Shown here: positions 28,783 through 38,178 of the stretch, in pieces
How positions within the stretch are numbered: the first letter of the stretch is position 1
Layout: each line of letters opens with the position of its first letter
From: Halodesulfovibrio spirochaetisodalis
Lineage (GTDB): Bacteria; Desulfobacterota; Desulfovibrionia; Desulfovibrionales; Desulfovibrionaceae
Length of the DNA stretch: 64,000 nucleotides
Direction: 5' to 3'
Assembly: GCF_001672295.1 (NCBI RefSeq)
Contig: NZ_JXMS01000019.1
Coordinates: 1-64,000 of the forward strand
Position numbers and translations under genes: made by a program
Notes under the pieces: generated by a model
Databases searched by the model: none
Told to the model about the DNA's origin: nothing
Seen by the model: the letters and a program-made list of their open reading frames with translations, nothing else

Positions 28783-29440
28783 CAGTGCCGAGAACAGAGA
28801 ACGCATCTTGGAGCGGTTGTATAACGCACAGCAGTATGGACGAGACGCGTACATTCCGCAGAAGAAAGTGTGGAATATTAAGAATCAGTCGAAAGAAAAA
28901 AATATTGAAGAGTTCACCGAGCGCATGACAGCAGTGCGTACAGAAGTATTCCGTACCAAAGGTACTGAGTGGGTCGGAGAACTGCAGAAGCTTGTGGAAG
29001 AGCGTGGTCAGAAAAACTTGCTTCACGCACCGGCAACTCCTACCGGCAAAGCGCTTGCTGCCAATTGGGGTAAAGACAGCTCCTGTAAGCTGGTGACATG
29101 GAAAGAGTCCATTGAAGAGTTTAAAGATGAACTCTTTGACTGTGATGGTGCTGTTACCGGATGTCTCGGAGGTATCGCAGAGTCTGCCGCAGTTATCCTG
29201 TGGCCGACAGAGGAAGAACCCCGCCTCATGTCCATTGTACCTCCGCTTCATGTTGTTGTGGTGGAAGCAGACAGCATCTACACTTCATTTCAGGATGCAA
29301 TCAAGAAGTTGAAGTGGAATAAGGAGATGCCGACGAATGCACTGCTTATTTCAGGGCCATCTAAGACTGCGGACATTGAGCTGATTTTGCAGTTCGGTGT
29401 GCATGGCCCGACAGACTTGATCGTGTTTATTACAGAATAA
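28775..29440 (+). CDS. lutC: Lactate utilisation protein LutC/LldG (LUD domain)
   Basis: A 221-residue LUD-domain protein. Blocks VTGCLGGIAESAAVILWP, RLMSIVPPLHVVVV and LLISGPSKTADIE are typical; the last is the characteristic SGPSxTADIE motif. It is the third subunit of the L-lactate oxidase complex. It starts 8 bp inside lutB and ends the operon, with a terminator at 29508. Confidence 0.93.
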   Translation: MSNSAENRERILERLYNAQQYGRDAYIPQKKVWNIKNQSKEKNIEEFTERMTAVRTEVFRTKGTEWVGELQKLVEERGQKNLLHAPATPTGKALAANWGKDSSCKLVTWKESIEEFKDELFDCDGAVTGCLGGIAESAAVILWPTEEEPRLMSIVPPLHVVVVEADSIYTSFQDAIKKLKWNKEMPTNALLISGPSKTADIELILQFGVHGPTDLIVFITE

Positions 29441-29841
29441 CCTGTTTAGCAGTGCTGGGAGCAGGAGAAAGTCTGTAACCGGCAGTTGCTGGATGGTAGA
29501 GATGATAAAAGCCGGACTTGTTTTAGCTGTACTGCTGGAATAAGTCCGGCTTTCGTTGGCTTTTTTGGCTTATGTGCGAGAGGGTTGAAGGCAGATTGCT
29601 TCGTGTGTCCGTTGTGGTTCGCGCCAGATGCGGGTCGGGTTAGTTTCATTTGCGGACTTTACAAGAAGTAGAGTGGAAGGGTATTCTATTAGCACGGTTC
29701 GGTGTGACAGGGGGGATGTTGGTAAGCCCGTAGCATCGACCGTGTTTCTTTTTTTCTTGTCAAAATTGTGACAGTCCGTTCTGAAAACACAGCAAAAAAA
29801 GATCCTTATGATTTTGAACTTGCCCAGTTGAGAGAGGTTAC
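29441..29841. other. Intergenic region after the lactate operon
   Basis: 400 bp. It contains the operon terminator at 29508-29553 and the leader of the DUF1653 gene. Nothing else was recognised. Confidence 0.5.
29508..29553 (+). terminator. Terminator of lutABC
   Basis: A perfect 12-bp stem (29508-29519 with 29542-29553) has a 22-nt loop, with T-rich sequence a few bases later. Confidence 0.7.
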
Positions 29842-30105
29842 ATGTTCTACAAGCATTTTAAAGGAAAGTTCTATCAGACTGTTGCAGAAGCGCTTGATAC
29901 CACTTCGGATGAAGTGGTTGTTATTTATCGAACGCTCTACGCAAGTGATTACGCATGGTTTACCAGGCCCGCAGCGGAATTTTTTGGGGAAAAAGAGTTG
30001 GCAGACGGAATGCGTGTAAGGCGGTTTGAGCCGGTAGAAGAGCACCAGTTGCCGAACGATGTGCAGGAGTATCTTGCTGAGCACCCTGTACGGTCTTTTC
30101 TATGA
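29842..30105 (+). CDS. DUF1653 family small protein
   Basis: An 87-residue protein whose start, YKHFKGKFYQTVAEAL, and following EVVVIYRTLYA and WFTRPAAEFF blocks match DUF1653, a small soluble domain of unknown function. GAGAGAGG lies upstream of the ATG. It sits alone between the lactate operon and an unrelated membrane protein gene. Confidence 0.85.
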   Translation: MFYKHFKGKFYQTVAEALDTTSDEVVVIYRTLYASDYAWFTRPAAEFFGEKELADGMRVRRFEPVEEHQLPNDVQEYLAEHPVRSFL

Positions 30106-30263
30106 TACGGTTAAACGCCCACTTCACTAATAAAAATCAGGGCTTTGAACTAGATACAGCATTTTTTTCTTTCCAACATGCTTGAAAAAAACAGTTCAGT
30201 CCTGTAGCAAGTCCTTGACTGTATAGAAATCAGCACTTGTTGCTGCAGGAGGAAGATAGGATA

Positions 30264-31070
30264 ATGAGCGAAACCGAAAAGGATACCCAGAAAAAGAGTA
30301 CTAATTCTTTCGCGGCTGGCAGTTTGGGAGCCGTTCTCAACGAGAAAGAAAAAAAGTCTCTTCTTACATACATTGCACTCGGTATCATCATTGTTGAATG
30401 TGTGGTGACGGTCGTCGCGATCCTTCATGGTGTTACTAACCTGCAACCAACCCCTGAAGGGAACATGGAGTACCTTTTCCCTTGGAAAGCGTACCTCGTG
30501 GCTGTATTGCTCGCTCCAATCGCAGTTATGTTCATCATCCAGATTATCGGAATGGGATTCAACCGTTTTATCAACGGTGATCCGGTAATGGCGGAAATCG
30601 ATAACGAGCATATTCCTGAAAAAATGCGTAGCTGGATCCATCTTATTAATGGAATGCCGACAACCATTCTTCTTGCCGGATTTTTGTTTGTTGGAATGCT
30701 CCTGTATAATATGGATATTATTATTGGATTTATCCTTAAGCTTGGTCAGGTTGCGGCGGAACTCGCCATCTGGATCAGTGTCGGTCTCGTGGCCGCATGG
30801 ATTATCAGTTATGTCTGTAAAATGTACTTCATGTACCGTACACGACGCGTAGCAGAAGAATACGCGTTCAGACGTGAAGTGCTTGAACGTACGGGCATCG
30901 CAATTATTGACCAGAAAACAGCAATTACCTCTGACGGTAGAATGCTCATTGCCGACCCTAAAATGGAAGGCAAAGGGCCTATCGACATCAATCCGGAAAA
31001 CGCCATTGAAGGTGGTACCGTTATTGAGCCGAAGTCACTTCCACCGTCTCCGAGTGATAAGTTGTTATAA
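30264..31070 (+). CDS. Four-TM membrane protein of unknown function
   Basis: 268 residues from ATG 30264, with AGGAGG and AGG upstream; the frame is open nine codons earlier without a better site. A polar N-terminus (about 35 residues) is followed by two membrane segments (about 36-57 and 80-105), a polar loop, two more (about 135-155 and 165-190), and an 80-residue cytoplasmic tail rich in charged residues and ending PPSPSDKLL. I do not recognise the family. Monocistronic, with a strong terminator. Confidence 0.7.
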   Translation: MSETEKDTQKKSTNSFAAGSLGAVLNEKEKKSLLTYIALGIIIVECVVTVVAILHGVTNLQPTPEGNMEYLFPWKAYLVAVLLAPIAVMFIIQIIGMGFNRFINGDPVMAEIDNEHIPEKMRSWIHLINGMPTTILLAGFLFVGMLLYNMDIIIGFILKLGQVAAELAIWISVGLVAAWIISYVCKMYFMYRTRRVAEEYAFRREVLERTGIAIIDQKTAITSDGRMLIADPKMEGKGPIDINPENAIEGGTVIEPKSLPPSPSDKLL

Positions 31071-31082
31071 CAACATGCACGT

Positions 31083-31113
31083 AAAAGCCCCCGCAAACGC
31101 GGGGGCTTTTTTT
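31083..31113 (+). terminator. Rho-independent terminator
   Basis: A perfect 12-bp GC-rich stem (31083-31094 with 31099-31110) has a 4-nt loop and a T7 tail. Confidence 0.92.
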
Positions 31114-31267
31114 ATGCCCCAAAAAGCTTAGCGTAAGAAAGTTGTTTCAGGCTCTGCGATGTTATTTATCAAAGTTGCGGGCATGCAGATGTAGTATTTT
31201 GTCTCTATCCACTTGATAGAACACGGCTGCGAGAATGTCGTATAAGTCCATAGAGAGGAGAAACTGC

Positions 31268-32779
31268 ATGTCCAAGAAAGAAACCATGAAATCAACCTTC
31301 GGGCGTCCTGTAGGGAATGATCAGAACTCGTTGACCGCAGGAGAGCGTGGCCCTGTTTTGATGCAAGATGTTCATTTGCTTGAAAAGTTGAGTCATTTTG
31401 ACCGAGAACGTATCCCTGAGCGTGTGGTTCATGCAAAGGGCGCAGGTGCGCACGGCTATTTTGAAGTGACTGCGGATGTAACAAAATATACGAAGGCAGC
31501 TTTTTTATCTCAGGTGGGTAAGAAGACGGATGTCTTTGTACGTTTTTCTACTGTTGGTGGTGAAAAGGGCAGTGCAGATGCAGAGCGTGACCCTCGCGGG
31601 TTTGCCATCAAGTTTTATACTGAGGAAGGCAATTACGATTTGGCAGGAAACAACACGCCGGTATTTTTTATCCGTGACCCACTTAAGTTTCCTGATTTTA
31701 TTCATACCCAGAAGCGTGATCCTGCTACGAACCTGAAAAGTCCTACAATGGCATGGGACTTCTGGTCGCTTACGCCGGAATCAATTCATCAAGTTACCAT
31801 ATTATTTTCAGACAGAGGAACACCTGCCACCTACAGGCATATGAACGGCTACTCCAGTCATACCTTTAAATGGTATAATGATAAGGATGAATATTTCTGG
31901 GTTCAATATCATTTCAAGACAGATCAGGGTGTTGAGAATTTTACCGGCCCTCAGGCAAAAGAAATGTGCGGAAAAGACCCTGACCATGCGACTCGGGATC
32001 TATTCCGGGCTATTGAACGCGGTGATTATCCGTCTTGGACGCTGGAGATGCAGATTCTTACACCGGAGCAGGCAGAAGAGTTTGAATGGGATATCTTTGA
32101 TATTACGAAAGTATGGCCGCACAGTCAGGTTCCGCCGATTACAGTCGGCAAGCTGGTGCTGGATAGAAACCCTGAGAACTATTTTGCCGAGGTGGAACAG
32201 GCAGCATTTAATCCGAGTAACCTTGTGCCGGGCATTGGTGTATCACCGGATAAAATGCTTCAAGGCAGGCTTTTCTCCTATCATGATACGCACCTGCATC
32301 GCCTTGGCCCTAACTATAATTTAATCCCCGTAAACCAGCCAAAGCATTCCATGCAGATGAACCATCAGCGCGACGGGGCAATGCGTGTGGATGATAATGG
32401 TGGTGGACGCCCGAATTACTGGCCGAACAGTTTTAGCAATATTCAGCCGGAAGGCAAAAACGAAGAACCTGATATTCCACTACATGGTGCAGGATCCCGT
32501 TATGAGTTTGCACACCCTAATAATGATTTTGTACAGGCCGGAAACCTGTATAGACAGGTGATGACAGACTCAGATCGAGACAGTCTGATAGCAAATATTG
32601 TTGGGCACATGGCAGATGTCCCTCTGCGGATTAAAATGCGTCAGTGTGCTATCTTTTACCTTGCAGATGCTGAATATGGCGAGCGTGTTGCCCACGGGTT
32701 AGGACTTGATATCGGGCATGTGAAGCGTCTTGCAGAGATAACTCAGGAGCAGCGAGTAGCTGAAACTGTTGACTTGTAA
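31268..32779 (+). CDS. katA: Monofunctional heme catalase
   Basis: 503 residues from ATG 31268, which follows GAGGAG; an earlier in-frame start lacks a site. Catalytic His55 (RVVHAKG), the GNNTP asparagine (about 128) and the proximal heme ligand in RLFSYHDTH (Tyr338, with Arg334) are all present, as in small-subunit clade 3 catalases. It removes hydrogen peroxide during oxygen exposure, a useful trait for an anaerobe. No signal peptide, so cytoplasmic. No PerR or OxyR site was recognised upstream. Confidence 0.96.
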   Translation: MSKKETMKSTFGRPVGNDQNSLTAGERGPVLMQDVHLLEKLSHFDRERIPERVVHAKGAGAHGYFEVTADVTKYTKAAFLSQVGKKTDVFVRFSTVGGEKGSADAERDPRGFAIKFYTEEGNYDLAGNNTPVFFIRDPLKFPDFIHTQKRDPATNLKSPTMAWDFWSLTPESIHQVTILFSDRGTPATYRHMNGYSSHTFKWYNDKDEYFWVQYHFKTDQGVENFTGPQAKEMCGKDPDHATRDLFRAIERGDYPSWTLEMQILTPEQAEEFEWDIFDITKVWPHSQVPPITVGKLVLDRNPENYFAEVEQAAFNPSNLVPGIGVSPDKMLQGRLFSYHDTHLHRLGPNYNLIPVNQPKHSMQMNHQRDGAMRVDDNGGGRPNYWPNSFSNIQPEGKNEEPDIPLHGAGSRYEFAHPNNDFVQAGNLYRQVMTDSDRDSLIANIVGHMADVPLRIKMRQCAIFYLADAEYGERVAHGLGLDIGHVKRLAEITQEQRVAETVDL

Positions 32780-33110
32780 GCGCAGTGTTGCTGGCTTCAT
32801 TTTAACTATGAAAGCTGTTCCCTAACGGGAACAGCTTTTTATTTTGGCGGCAGCTGAGTGAAGTATGCCTTGTTGCAAGCATGGTTGATGAGAAAAAAGT
32901 TTGCACAGATAAGATCTGGTGACAGATAATTTTACAGTATGGATATTCCTTTTTTGCGAGGTGCTCTGTGTCTTTTTTTAAAATATGATCCGGATATTGA
33001 GGATGTTACCGGTATCTTAACGTCGAATCGTGTAGTTTGGAGTAGTTATTGCTCTATCAAGGTAGCAACTTAAAAAAAAGACACACTGAATATATAGAGG
33101 GGAACTCATC
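32780..33110. other. Intergenic region before the unknown gene at 33111
   Basis: 331 bp with the catalase terminator at its left end and otherwise AT-rich sequence. It must hold the promoter of the next gene; no convincing -35/-10 pair was found. Confidence 0.5.
32811..32840 (+). terminator. Terminator of the catalase gene
   Basis: A perfect 12-bp stem (32811-32822 with 32827-32838) has a 4-nt loop and a T5 tail. Confidence 0.9.
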
Positions 33111-34091
33111 ATGGTCGGAATTAGTGCATTTAGAGCTATTGAAAATTTAACAGGTGATGTGAAAATTAAAAACAACGCTGATGGTGAAAAGAAAGTTGTT
33201 GTTTCTAATAATAAAGCAAGCAAGGCACTTTCATTACTTAAAAATGCAGTTGGTAATACAAGAACTCATGAAAAGTCGCTCATAACTTCTTTTACCTTTG
33301 AGAATGCATTAAAAGATTCCGGTCGGTACGATGAGCAGAAAGTAAATAACGTGTTTGACAACTTGCGTAAGGAATTAAACGACGGAAAAGGAAGAACATT
33401 GCAGGCAAGCGATGTTAAAGATGTTTTTGCAAAACTTGATGGTTCTTCAACAGGTATTTCCGGTCAGCTTGCTGCTGAAGCAGCGAATGTTGTGGCAGGG
33501 AAGGGTGCAGGAGGTCATCCTGTAAAAGGTGCCCCTAAGCATGCAACTAAAAATGTGTTGGTTCATGATGCAAAGAAAGCTTTTAAAACTTTTTCAAAGA
33601 TGCTCTCAAAAGGTGTTGCAACAATTTCGTTTCCAAAGATTTCTTTGAACTCTTCGAAACACGCTGCAAAGGCAGCGTCTAAAACAGTGGCACCAGCAGA
33701 TACCGCGAAGCTGGATCAAACGTCAGCAATCCGTGATTGTTTGAATTCCTCACTCACCAAATTAACTTCAAACGCTAAGAGTGCCCTTGAAGGTGTAAAA
33801 GCAAACGCCGAGTTTGACTCCAGCTGGTCTGTGGGGAACGGGCCGTTACGAACCACTGCAACGAGTATGCAGGCACTCGTACAACTGAGTGCAATGGATC
33901 CTGAGTTTAAAGCGCATAATGGTGAACTTCTTTCTTCAATTTCTTCTATGATGAAGGAAACTGTAGGCGGTGTTGCCTTTACGCAGTGGGGTGATCCGGC
34001 GATTATGGATAAAATTAGCGGTAGCTACAGCGAGGTACGACCTCAGCTGTTGGCTGCATTGGAGAAAATTGTGAGCGTTTCTGAAGCGTAA
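33111..34091 (+). CDS. Unrecognised 326-residue soluble protein, effector-like composition
   Basis: A clear gene: a GAGGGG site 8 bases before ATG 33111, a terminator after it, and no overlapping competitor. There is no signal peptide and no membrane segment. The N-terminal 65 residues are Asn/Lys/Ser-rich. Residues about 110-210 form a Gly/Ala/Lys-rich, probably flexible linker with GKGAGGHPVKGAPKHATKN. The C-terminal 110 residues look helical and more ordered. I recognise no family. Composition resembles type III secretion or other injected effectors, but that is only an impression; no secretion or chaperone gene is adjacent. Confidence 0.75.
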   Translation: MVGISAFRAIENLTGDVKIKNNADGEKKVVVSNNKASKALSLLKNAVGNTRTHEKSLITSFTFENALKDSGRYDEQKVNNVFDNLRKELNDGKGRTLQASDVKDVFAKLDGSSTGISGQLAAEAANVVAGKGAGGHPVKGAPKHATKNVLVHDAKKAFKTFSKMLSKGVATISFPKISLNSSKHAAKAASKTVAPADTAKLDQTSAIRDCLNSSLTKLTSNAKSALEGVKANAEFDSSWSVGNGPLRTTATSMQALVQLSAMDPEFKAHNGELLSSISSMMKETVGGVAFTQWGDPAIMDKISGSYSEVRPQLLAALEKIVSVSEA

Positions 34092-34130
34092 CCGTCATGA
34101 AGAACTACTCTGAGTGATGCTATTCATAAA

Positions 34131-34162
34131 GGGCTGTCCTGTTTAGGGCAGCCCGAATTTTT
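34131..34162 (+). terminator. Terminator of the unknown gene
   Basis: A 10-bp stem with one G-T pair (34131-34140 with 34145-34154) has a 4-nt loop; six T residues follow shortly after. Confidence 0.7.
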
Positions 34163-34187
34163 TGCAGGATCACGGCTATACGTAAGA

Positions 34188-34233
34188 AAAGCCAAGCGTA
34201 AGCATACAGTCCGGTATGCTTACGCTTGGCTTT
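34188..34233 (-). terminator. Long perfect hairpin, probable terminator of the MATE gene
   Basis: A 20-bp uninterrupted stem (34188-34207 with 34214-34233) has a 6-nt loop. On the minus strand it is followed by four T residues. It is longer than the other terminators here. Confidence 0.65.
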
Positions 34234-34350
34234 GTTATATGTAGTGCTTTTTACAAGTAGGGTTGGGGACTGTTCCAGTGTTGTGAAATGAATGTCCATA
34301 ACCATATTATATCGTACAATAAGTATAGTCTGGTTCCATTGCCCGCTATC

Positions 34351-35682
34351 TTATGCTTTGGTTAGCTGCCAGCAGCGATAGCAACCCATTGCGGAACGAA
34401 CGAGCATCATGCCGCCGGTTGCAAGCCATATCCACATAAGGGGTTGAGACGGCTTGAATGTTGTTATGAGTGCAATAAATCCGATACCGATAAGGCAGGA
34501 GATGCACATGGCATTTCTGGTGAATGCAAAATCACCAATCCCCCAGAGAATGCCGTCTGTGGCATATGAGAGTGAGTTTGTCGGCTGGAATATGGCGACA
34601 ACTGTCCATGCACCATAAAAGACCGTGTAGGCTTCCGGCGGGATAAGGTAATGGGCAAAAATATCTGCTCCGGCAATCATTAACGCACCGGTAATAACTC
34701 CTGTAACGAAACTGTACCCGAATGTCTGCCGGATAACTTGCTTAATCATCGGGGTATCATCTTTGCCTTTGAAGTAGCCGGTAAGGCTCTGGCCTGTAAT
34801 AGCAAAAGTATCCAGCAGCAGGGTGTTAAACATGACGAACTGACGAATACCCTGATGTGCTGCACCTTCAATGGCACCTGCCTGAGTGGCGGTGCGTGTG
34901 CAGTAAAGCAAAAAAGCGATGACGAGCCCTGTGCGGACAGTCATATCCCACCCGATGGAAAGAAGTCGCTTGCAGCGGGAAAGATCAAAGGTGGGTTTCA
35001 GCCCGAGTTTTCTATGGATAGCATAGAAAGTGAGTGCCATGCCCACGTATTGACTGATGGTTGTTGCAAGGGCAGCTCCTGTTACTCCGAGAGCTGGAAA
35101 CGGCCCTATGCCGAAAATAAGCAGCCAGTCGAGCAGCACGTTAAGGGCGTTGATAACTGTAGTGACAATAAGCGGGGTACGCATATCCTGTAGGCCGCGG
35201 AAAATACCGAATGCTGCCATAGTGAAGAGTACAGCAGGGCCGCCGGCAATTCTGCATGTCATGTAATCCACAGCGAGGTTTTTCATTGAGCCGGAGGCAC
35301 CCATAAAAGTTGCGATCTGCGGCAGAAAAAGAAGTGGGAGTAATGTGGACAGTGCACCGATTGTTAACGCAAGCAGCAAGGCTGTGCTGGCGGTGGTTAC
35401 TGTGTCCTGTTTGTTTTGCGCGCCTACGCAGTGAGCTATTTCTGTCTGAGTGCCGATTCCGAGAAAATTGAAAATCCAGAAGGCAGATGTGAGTACCATT
35501 GTCCCGATGCCAAGTGCCGCCAGAGGTTCTGTGCCTAAGGATGCGACAAACGCTGTGTCCACAAGACCGGTAAGCGGTTCTGCAATGAGGGATAAGAGTA
35601 CAGGAAGAGACATGCTTGCAAAGGTCTTTGCAGGGGCGTTCTTATAGGCATGTTCGTTCAAAGATTCAGTGGAGGTGGTCAT
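34351..35682 (-). CDS. MATE-family multidrug/metabolite exporter
   Basis: 443 residues from ATG 35682, which follows CCGGAG; the frame is open seven codons further. Twelve membrane segments, with the N-terminal LSLIAEPLTGLVDTAFVA and the GLQDMRTPL loop typical of DinF-type MATE proteins. It exports cationic compounds or metabolites in exchange for Na+ or H+. A terminator separates it from the radical SAM gene upstream, so co-transcription is partial at most. Confidence 0.92.
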   Translation of the reverse strand: MTTSTESLNEHAYKNAPAKTFASMSLPVLLSLIAEPLTGLVDTAFVASLGTEPLAALGIGTMVLTSAFWIFNFLGIGTQTEIAHCVGAQNKQDTVTTASTALLLALTIGALSTLLPLLFLPQIATFMGASGSMKNLAVDYMTCRIAGGPAVLFTMAAFGIFRGLQDMRTPLIVTTVINALNVLLDWLLIFGIGPFPALGVTGAALATTISQYVGMALTFYAIHRKLGLKPTFDLSRCKRLLSIGWDMTVRTGLVIAFLLYCTRTATQAGAIEGAAHQGIRQFVMFNTLLLDTFAITGQSLTGYFKGKDDTPMIKQVIRQTFGYSFVTGVITGALMIAGADIFAHYLIPPEAYTVFYGAWTVVAIFQPTNSLSYATDGILWGIGDFAFTRNAMCISCLIGIGFIALITTFKPSQPLMWIWLATGGMMLVRSAMGCYRCWQLTKA

Positions 35683-35701
35683 GGTATTGCTCCGGCAAAA
35701 C

Positions 35702-35737
35702 AAAAAAAGTCTGCCCCCCTTATTAGGATGCAGACTT
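35702..35737 (-). terminator. Terminator of the radical SAM gene
   Basis: On the minus strand an 8-bp stem (35730-35737 with 35707-35714) with a 15-nt loop is followed by seven T residues. It lies right after the radical SAM stop codon. Confidence 0.75.
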
Positions 35738-35754
35738 GACGAGCTGTAGGAATA

Positions 35755-37029
35755 TTATTCTTCGTCAACAAACGGGTTAAAATACCCGAAATCAATCCAA
35801 GGACACGCCTTTTTGAGCCTTTTTCTGAAGAAGGTAAAGCCCATACTTGCACCGAAATCAATATCGCTGAGCAACTCCAGATACATTTCAGGGTCAATGT
35901 TCAGGTTGCGCAGCTGGATGAAGTCCAGCTTTGTTTCGGTAATAAGGTTTACCAGTGCTTCAAATTCCGGTTCGGAGTCAGTTATTCCCGGGAAGTAGAG
36001 CAAGTTAAGGGAAACCCATTTGTTGCGTGCTTTCGCTTCCATAATGGATTGCTTTACATCGGCAAAACAGTATCCGTTTGGACGATAGTAGCGGTTGTAC
36101 ACTTCTTCACGTGCAGAGTTAAGACTTACACGTATGGATGACAACCCTACGTCAGCAAGTTTAGCCACTTTGTCCGGCAAGGAGGCGTTTGTATTCATAT
36201 TAATGGTACCGCGACCGCCTTCTGCGCGGAACATGGTAATTGCTTCCGTAATCATGTCAGCCTGTGTGAGGGGCTCACCTTCACAGCCCTGACCGAATGA
36301 AAAAATCGGCTTTTCTTTCTCGTTGGCAGCGTGGTGACGCATTACACCGCACACTTCTTCAGCAGTCGGAGTAAAGTCCAGTCTGTCCTGCGGAGAGGCA
36401 CAGATCTGTGAGGTGTTTTCCTGAAAAGAGATACATCCTATGCAGCGTGCATTGCATGTGCGGGACGTTGGAAGTGGAGCCTCGTATCGACCTATGGCAA
36501 GGTTTTTAGCCGCTGGGCAAGAGTATTTCAGCACACATTTATTCATGATGTGCTGCATAAGACGGTTTTCTTTGTAGTCTTCCAGAATAGTGTTGGCAAA
36601 ACGCTTAATTTTTTTACCGGAGAATCCACGGAAAACCTGACGTACGTCCTGATCTACTTTTTTTGCAGCAACATAAAATTTGCCGTTGGCAAATCCTACA
36701 GCACCGTAAGCAAACAGCGGCAGGGTAGGTGCATCTTCATCACTTGTGTAAGCAGCATGTGCGGTAAGCGTGTGTGCCGGAGCAACAAACGCTGCTACTG
36801 CGTATTCTTCCATTTGCTCAACTTCACCGTCTTCAGGGTCAAGACCGAGTGCACGGCGACCGGGCAGCATGAAAATGTCACTGTCATCAGGCAGCGGCAT
36901 AAGCTCATCAGGACGTGGCTGGGCAAGGTCATTACCACGGCGGCACAGCATAAGAAGGTCTGGATGGTCGTAAATATTACCGTCTTTGTCTGCAACAAGA
37001 AGTTTTGGGCGAATTTTTGAAGAAGCCAT
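35755..37029 (-). CDS. Radical SAM enzyme of unknown substrate
   Basis: A 424-residue protein. The SAM-cleaving cluster motif CNARCIGC (Cys192, 196, 199) opens the radical SAM barrel, followed by GQGCEGEPLT, the SAM-binding GEP block, and INMNTNASLPDKV. A domain of about 180 residues precedes the barrel and contains extra cysteines (about 165 and 171) that might hold a second cluster together with Cys210. I do not recognise the subfamily. No peptide or cofactor gene is adjacent, so the substrate is unknown. It is followed, beyond a terminator, by a MATE exporter. Confidence 0.85.
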   Translation of the reverse strand: MASSKIRPKLLVADKDGNIYDHPDLLMLCRRGNDLAQPRPDELMPLPDDSDIFMLPGRRALGLDPEDGEVEQMEEYAVAAFVAPAHTLTAHAAYTSDEDAPTLPLFAYGAVGFANGKFYVAAKKVDQDVRQVFRGFSGKKIKRFANTILEDYKENRLMQHIMNKCVLKYSCPAAKNLAIGRYEAPLPTSRTCNARCIGCISFQENTSQICASPQDRLDFTPTAEEVCGVMRHHAANEKEKPIFSFGQGCEGEPLTQADMITEAITMFRAEGGRGTINMNTNASLPDKVAKLADVGLSSIRVSLNSAREEVYNRYYRPNGYCFADVKQSIMEAKARNKWVSLNLLYFPGITDSEPEFEALVNLITETKLDFIQLRNLNIDPEMYLELLSDIDFGASMGFTFFRKRLKKACPWIDFGYFNPFVDEE

Positions 37030-37556
37030 ACTATCTCTCTATAGAAACACAGCCACGTATGTCTGTGTGTAAAGTTGTTTTGGTGGGTGTTTCTTACATA
37101 AAAGTGTTCGGGCTGGCAAAAAGTACTTTTGCGTTTATATCAGTTGATGAGCGTATCCGTTGATTAAGGTAACTACTTTTAGAGATTACGCTTTGTTGTT
37201 CGGCATGCCAGTTCGGAATTATCATACCAGGGTTGGGCAGGAGCCTTTTTACGAAGACTTTTGTTAACTAATGCAAATGGTGCTCTTAAGATAGGAGGAA
37301 ACTGGTCGATATATGTATAGGCCGAAAAACGAGCTGTGCCCCGTGTCTTCAGGGCTGGATGCCGTCTATATCTGTTGTTTATGTGTGCTGAATATATCTT
37401 AACGTTACTCTGCGTTACGTATGGCATATATACGCAGCAATCATAACATTGCAGATAATCTACGCATGTCATCATGCAGAAATAACGGTATCAAGTCATG
37501 GCTCGGTTGAGTTATGTGGTTTATAGATGAATTAGTTTTTTTACGGAGCCATGAGT
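37030..37556. other. Divergent intergenic region
   Basis: 527 bp holding the promoters of the radical SAM gene (minus) and the coiled-coil gene (plus). No clear promoter or conserved RNA motif was recognised. A 98-codon minus-strand frame (37179-37475) lacks a ribosome-binding site and looks random. Confidence 0.5.
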
Positions 37557-38027
37557 ATGGAGTCTATGTATTTTATTGGTCTTGCGTGCGGTGTAACGGC
37601 TATTTTGGTTATGTTAACCTTGCTCAAAAAATATAATGAGTTGCGAGATACAATTGCAACTCTTGAGACAGCCAATAATACCATGGAAATGAAAAAGAAT
37701 TCATACGAGGCCGAGATCGGGGCATTGAATGAACAGATTGCCGAGTACACCAAAGACTACATGGTGCTGGAACGTTCATTAGCCGAAAGCAGGCAGGCCG
37801 AGCATGAGCAGTCCATGGAAAAGGAACGCTACAAGTATATGTCTTTTGTAGAGTACCTTATGGACAAGGGACACATCACTCAAGATGATGTTGCCAAGGC
37901 AGAGCAGTACAAAAAAGAAAATATCAGCTCCATGGGGGTTGCTGAGGTTCTTGTCCTTTTTAACCGCGTATCATCTGAAAATATGAAACAATACCGCGAA
38001 GATTTTAGAATCGCGACCGGACAATAA
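37557..38027 (+). CDS. Membrane-anchored coiled-coil protein of unknown function
   Basis: 156 residues from ATG 37557, eight bases after CGGAG; an ATG six bases earlier is too close to that site. One N-terminal membrane segment (about residues 4-22) is followed by a long heptad-rich coiled coil (about 25-95). A short C-terminal helical domain (YLMDKGHITQDDVAKAEQY) resembles the DNA-binding-free helical tails of cell-envelope scaffold proteins. I do not recognise the family. Confidence 0.7.
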   Translation: MESMYFIGLACGVTAILVMLTLLKKYNELRDTIATLETANNTMEMKKNSYEAEIGALNEQIAEYTKDYMVLERSLAESRQAEHEQSMEKERYKYMSFVEYLMDKGHITQDDVAKAEQYKKENISSMGVAEVLVLFNRVSSENMKQYREDFRIATGQ

Positions 38028-38050
38028 TAGTTCGTAATATAATGTTTTTC

Positions 38051-38093
38051 AGCGGCACAGGTGTTTTTTATTAAAAAAAATGCCTGTGCCGCT
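38051..38093. terminator. Hairpin with an A/T-rich inner stem
   Basis: An 11-bp GC-rich outer stem (38051-38061 with 38083-38093) encloses a T-run and an A-run that can extend the stem. It lies between the coiled-coil gene and the ThiC-family gene. No T-run follows, so its role as a terminator is uncertain. Confidence 0.5.
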
Positions 38094-38178
38094 TGCGTAT
38101 TATGTGACATTCGTTTGTAATACTGCCCGTTGTTGTTTGCTCCATAGCTCTTTCTACCTACCCATTAGGAAGTGACAA

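Noticed and set aside
31114..31267. PerR or sigma-70 promoter before the catalase gene
   Set aside because: Candidate hexamers have the wrong spacing (11 or 22 bp) and no PerR palindrome is present.
37179..37475. 98-codon minus-strand frame in the radical SAM/coiled-coil intergenic region
   Set aside because: No ribosome-binding site, no coherent composition, and it would occupy the promoter region of both flanking genes.
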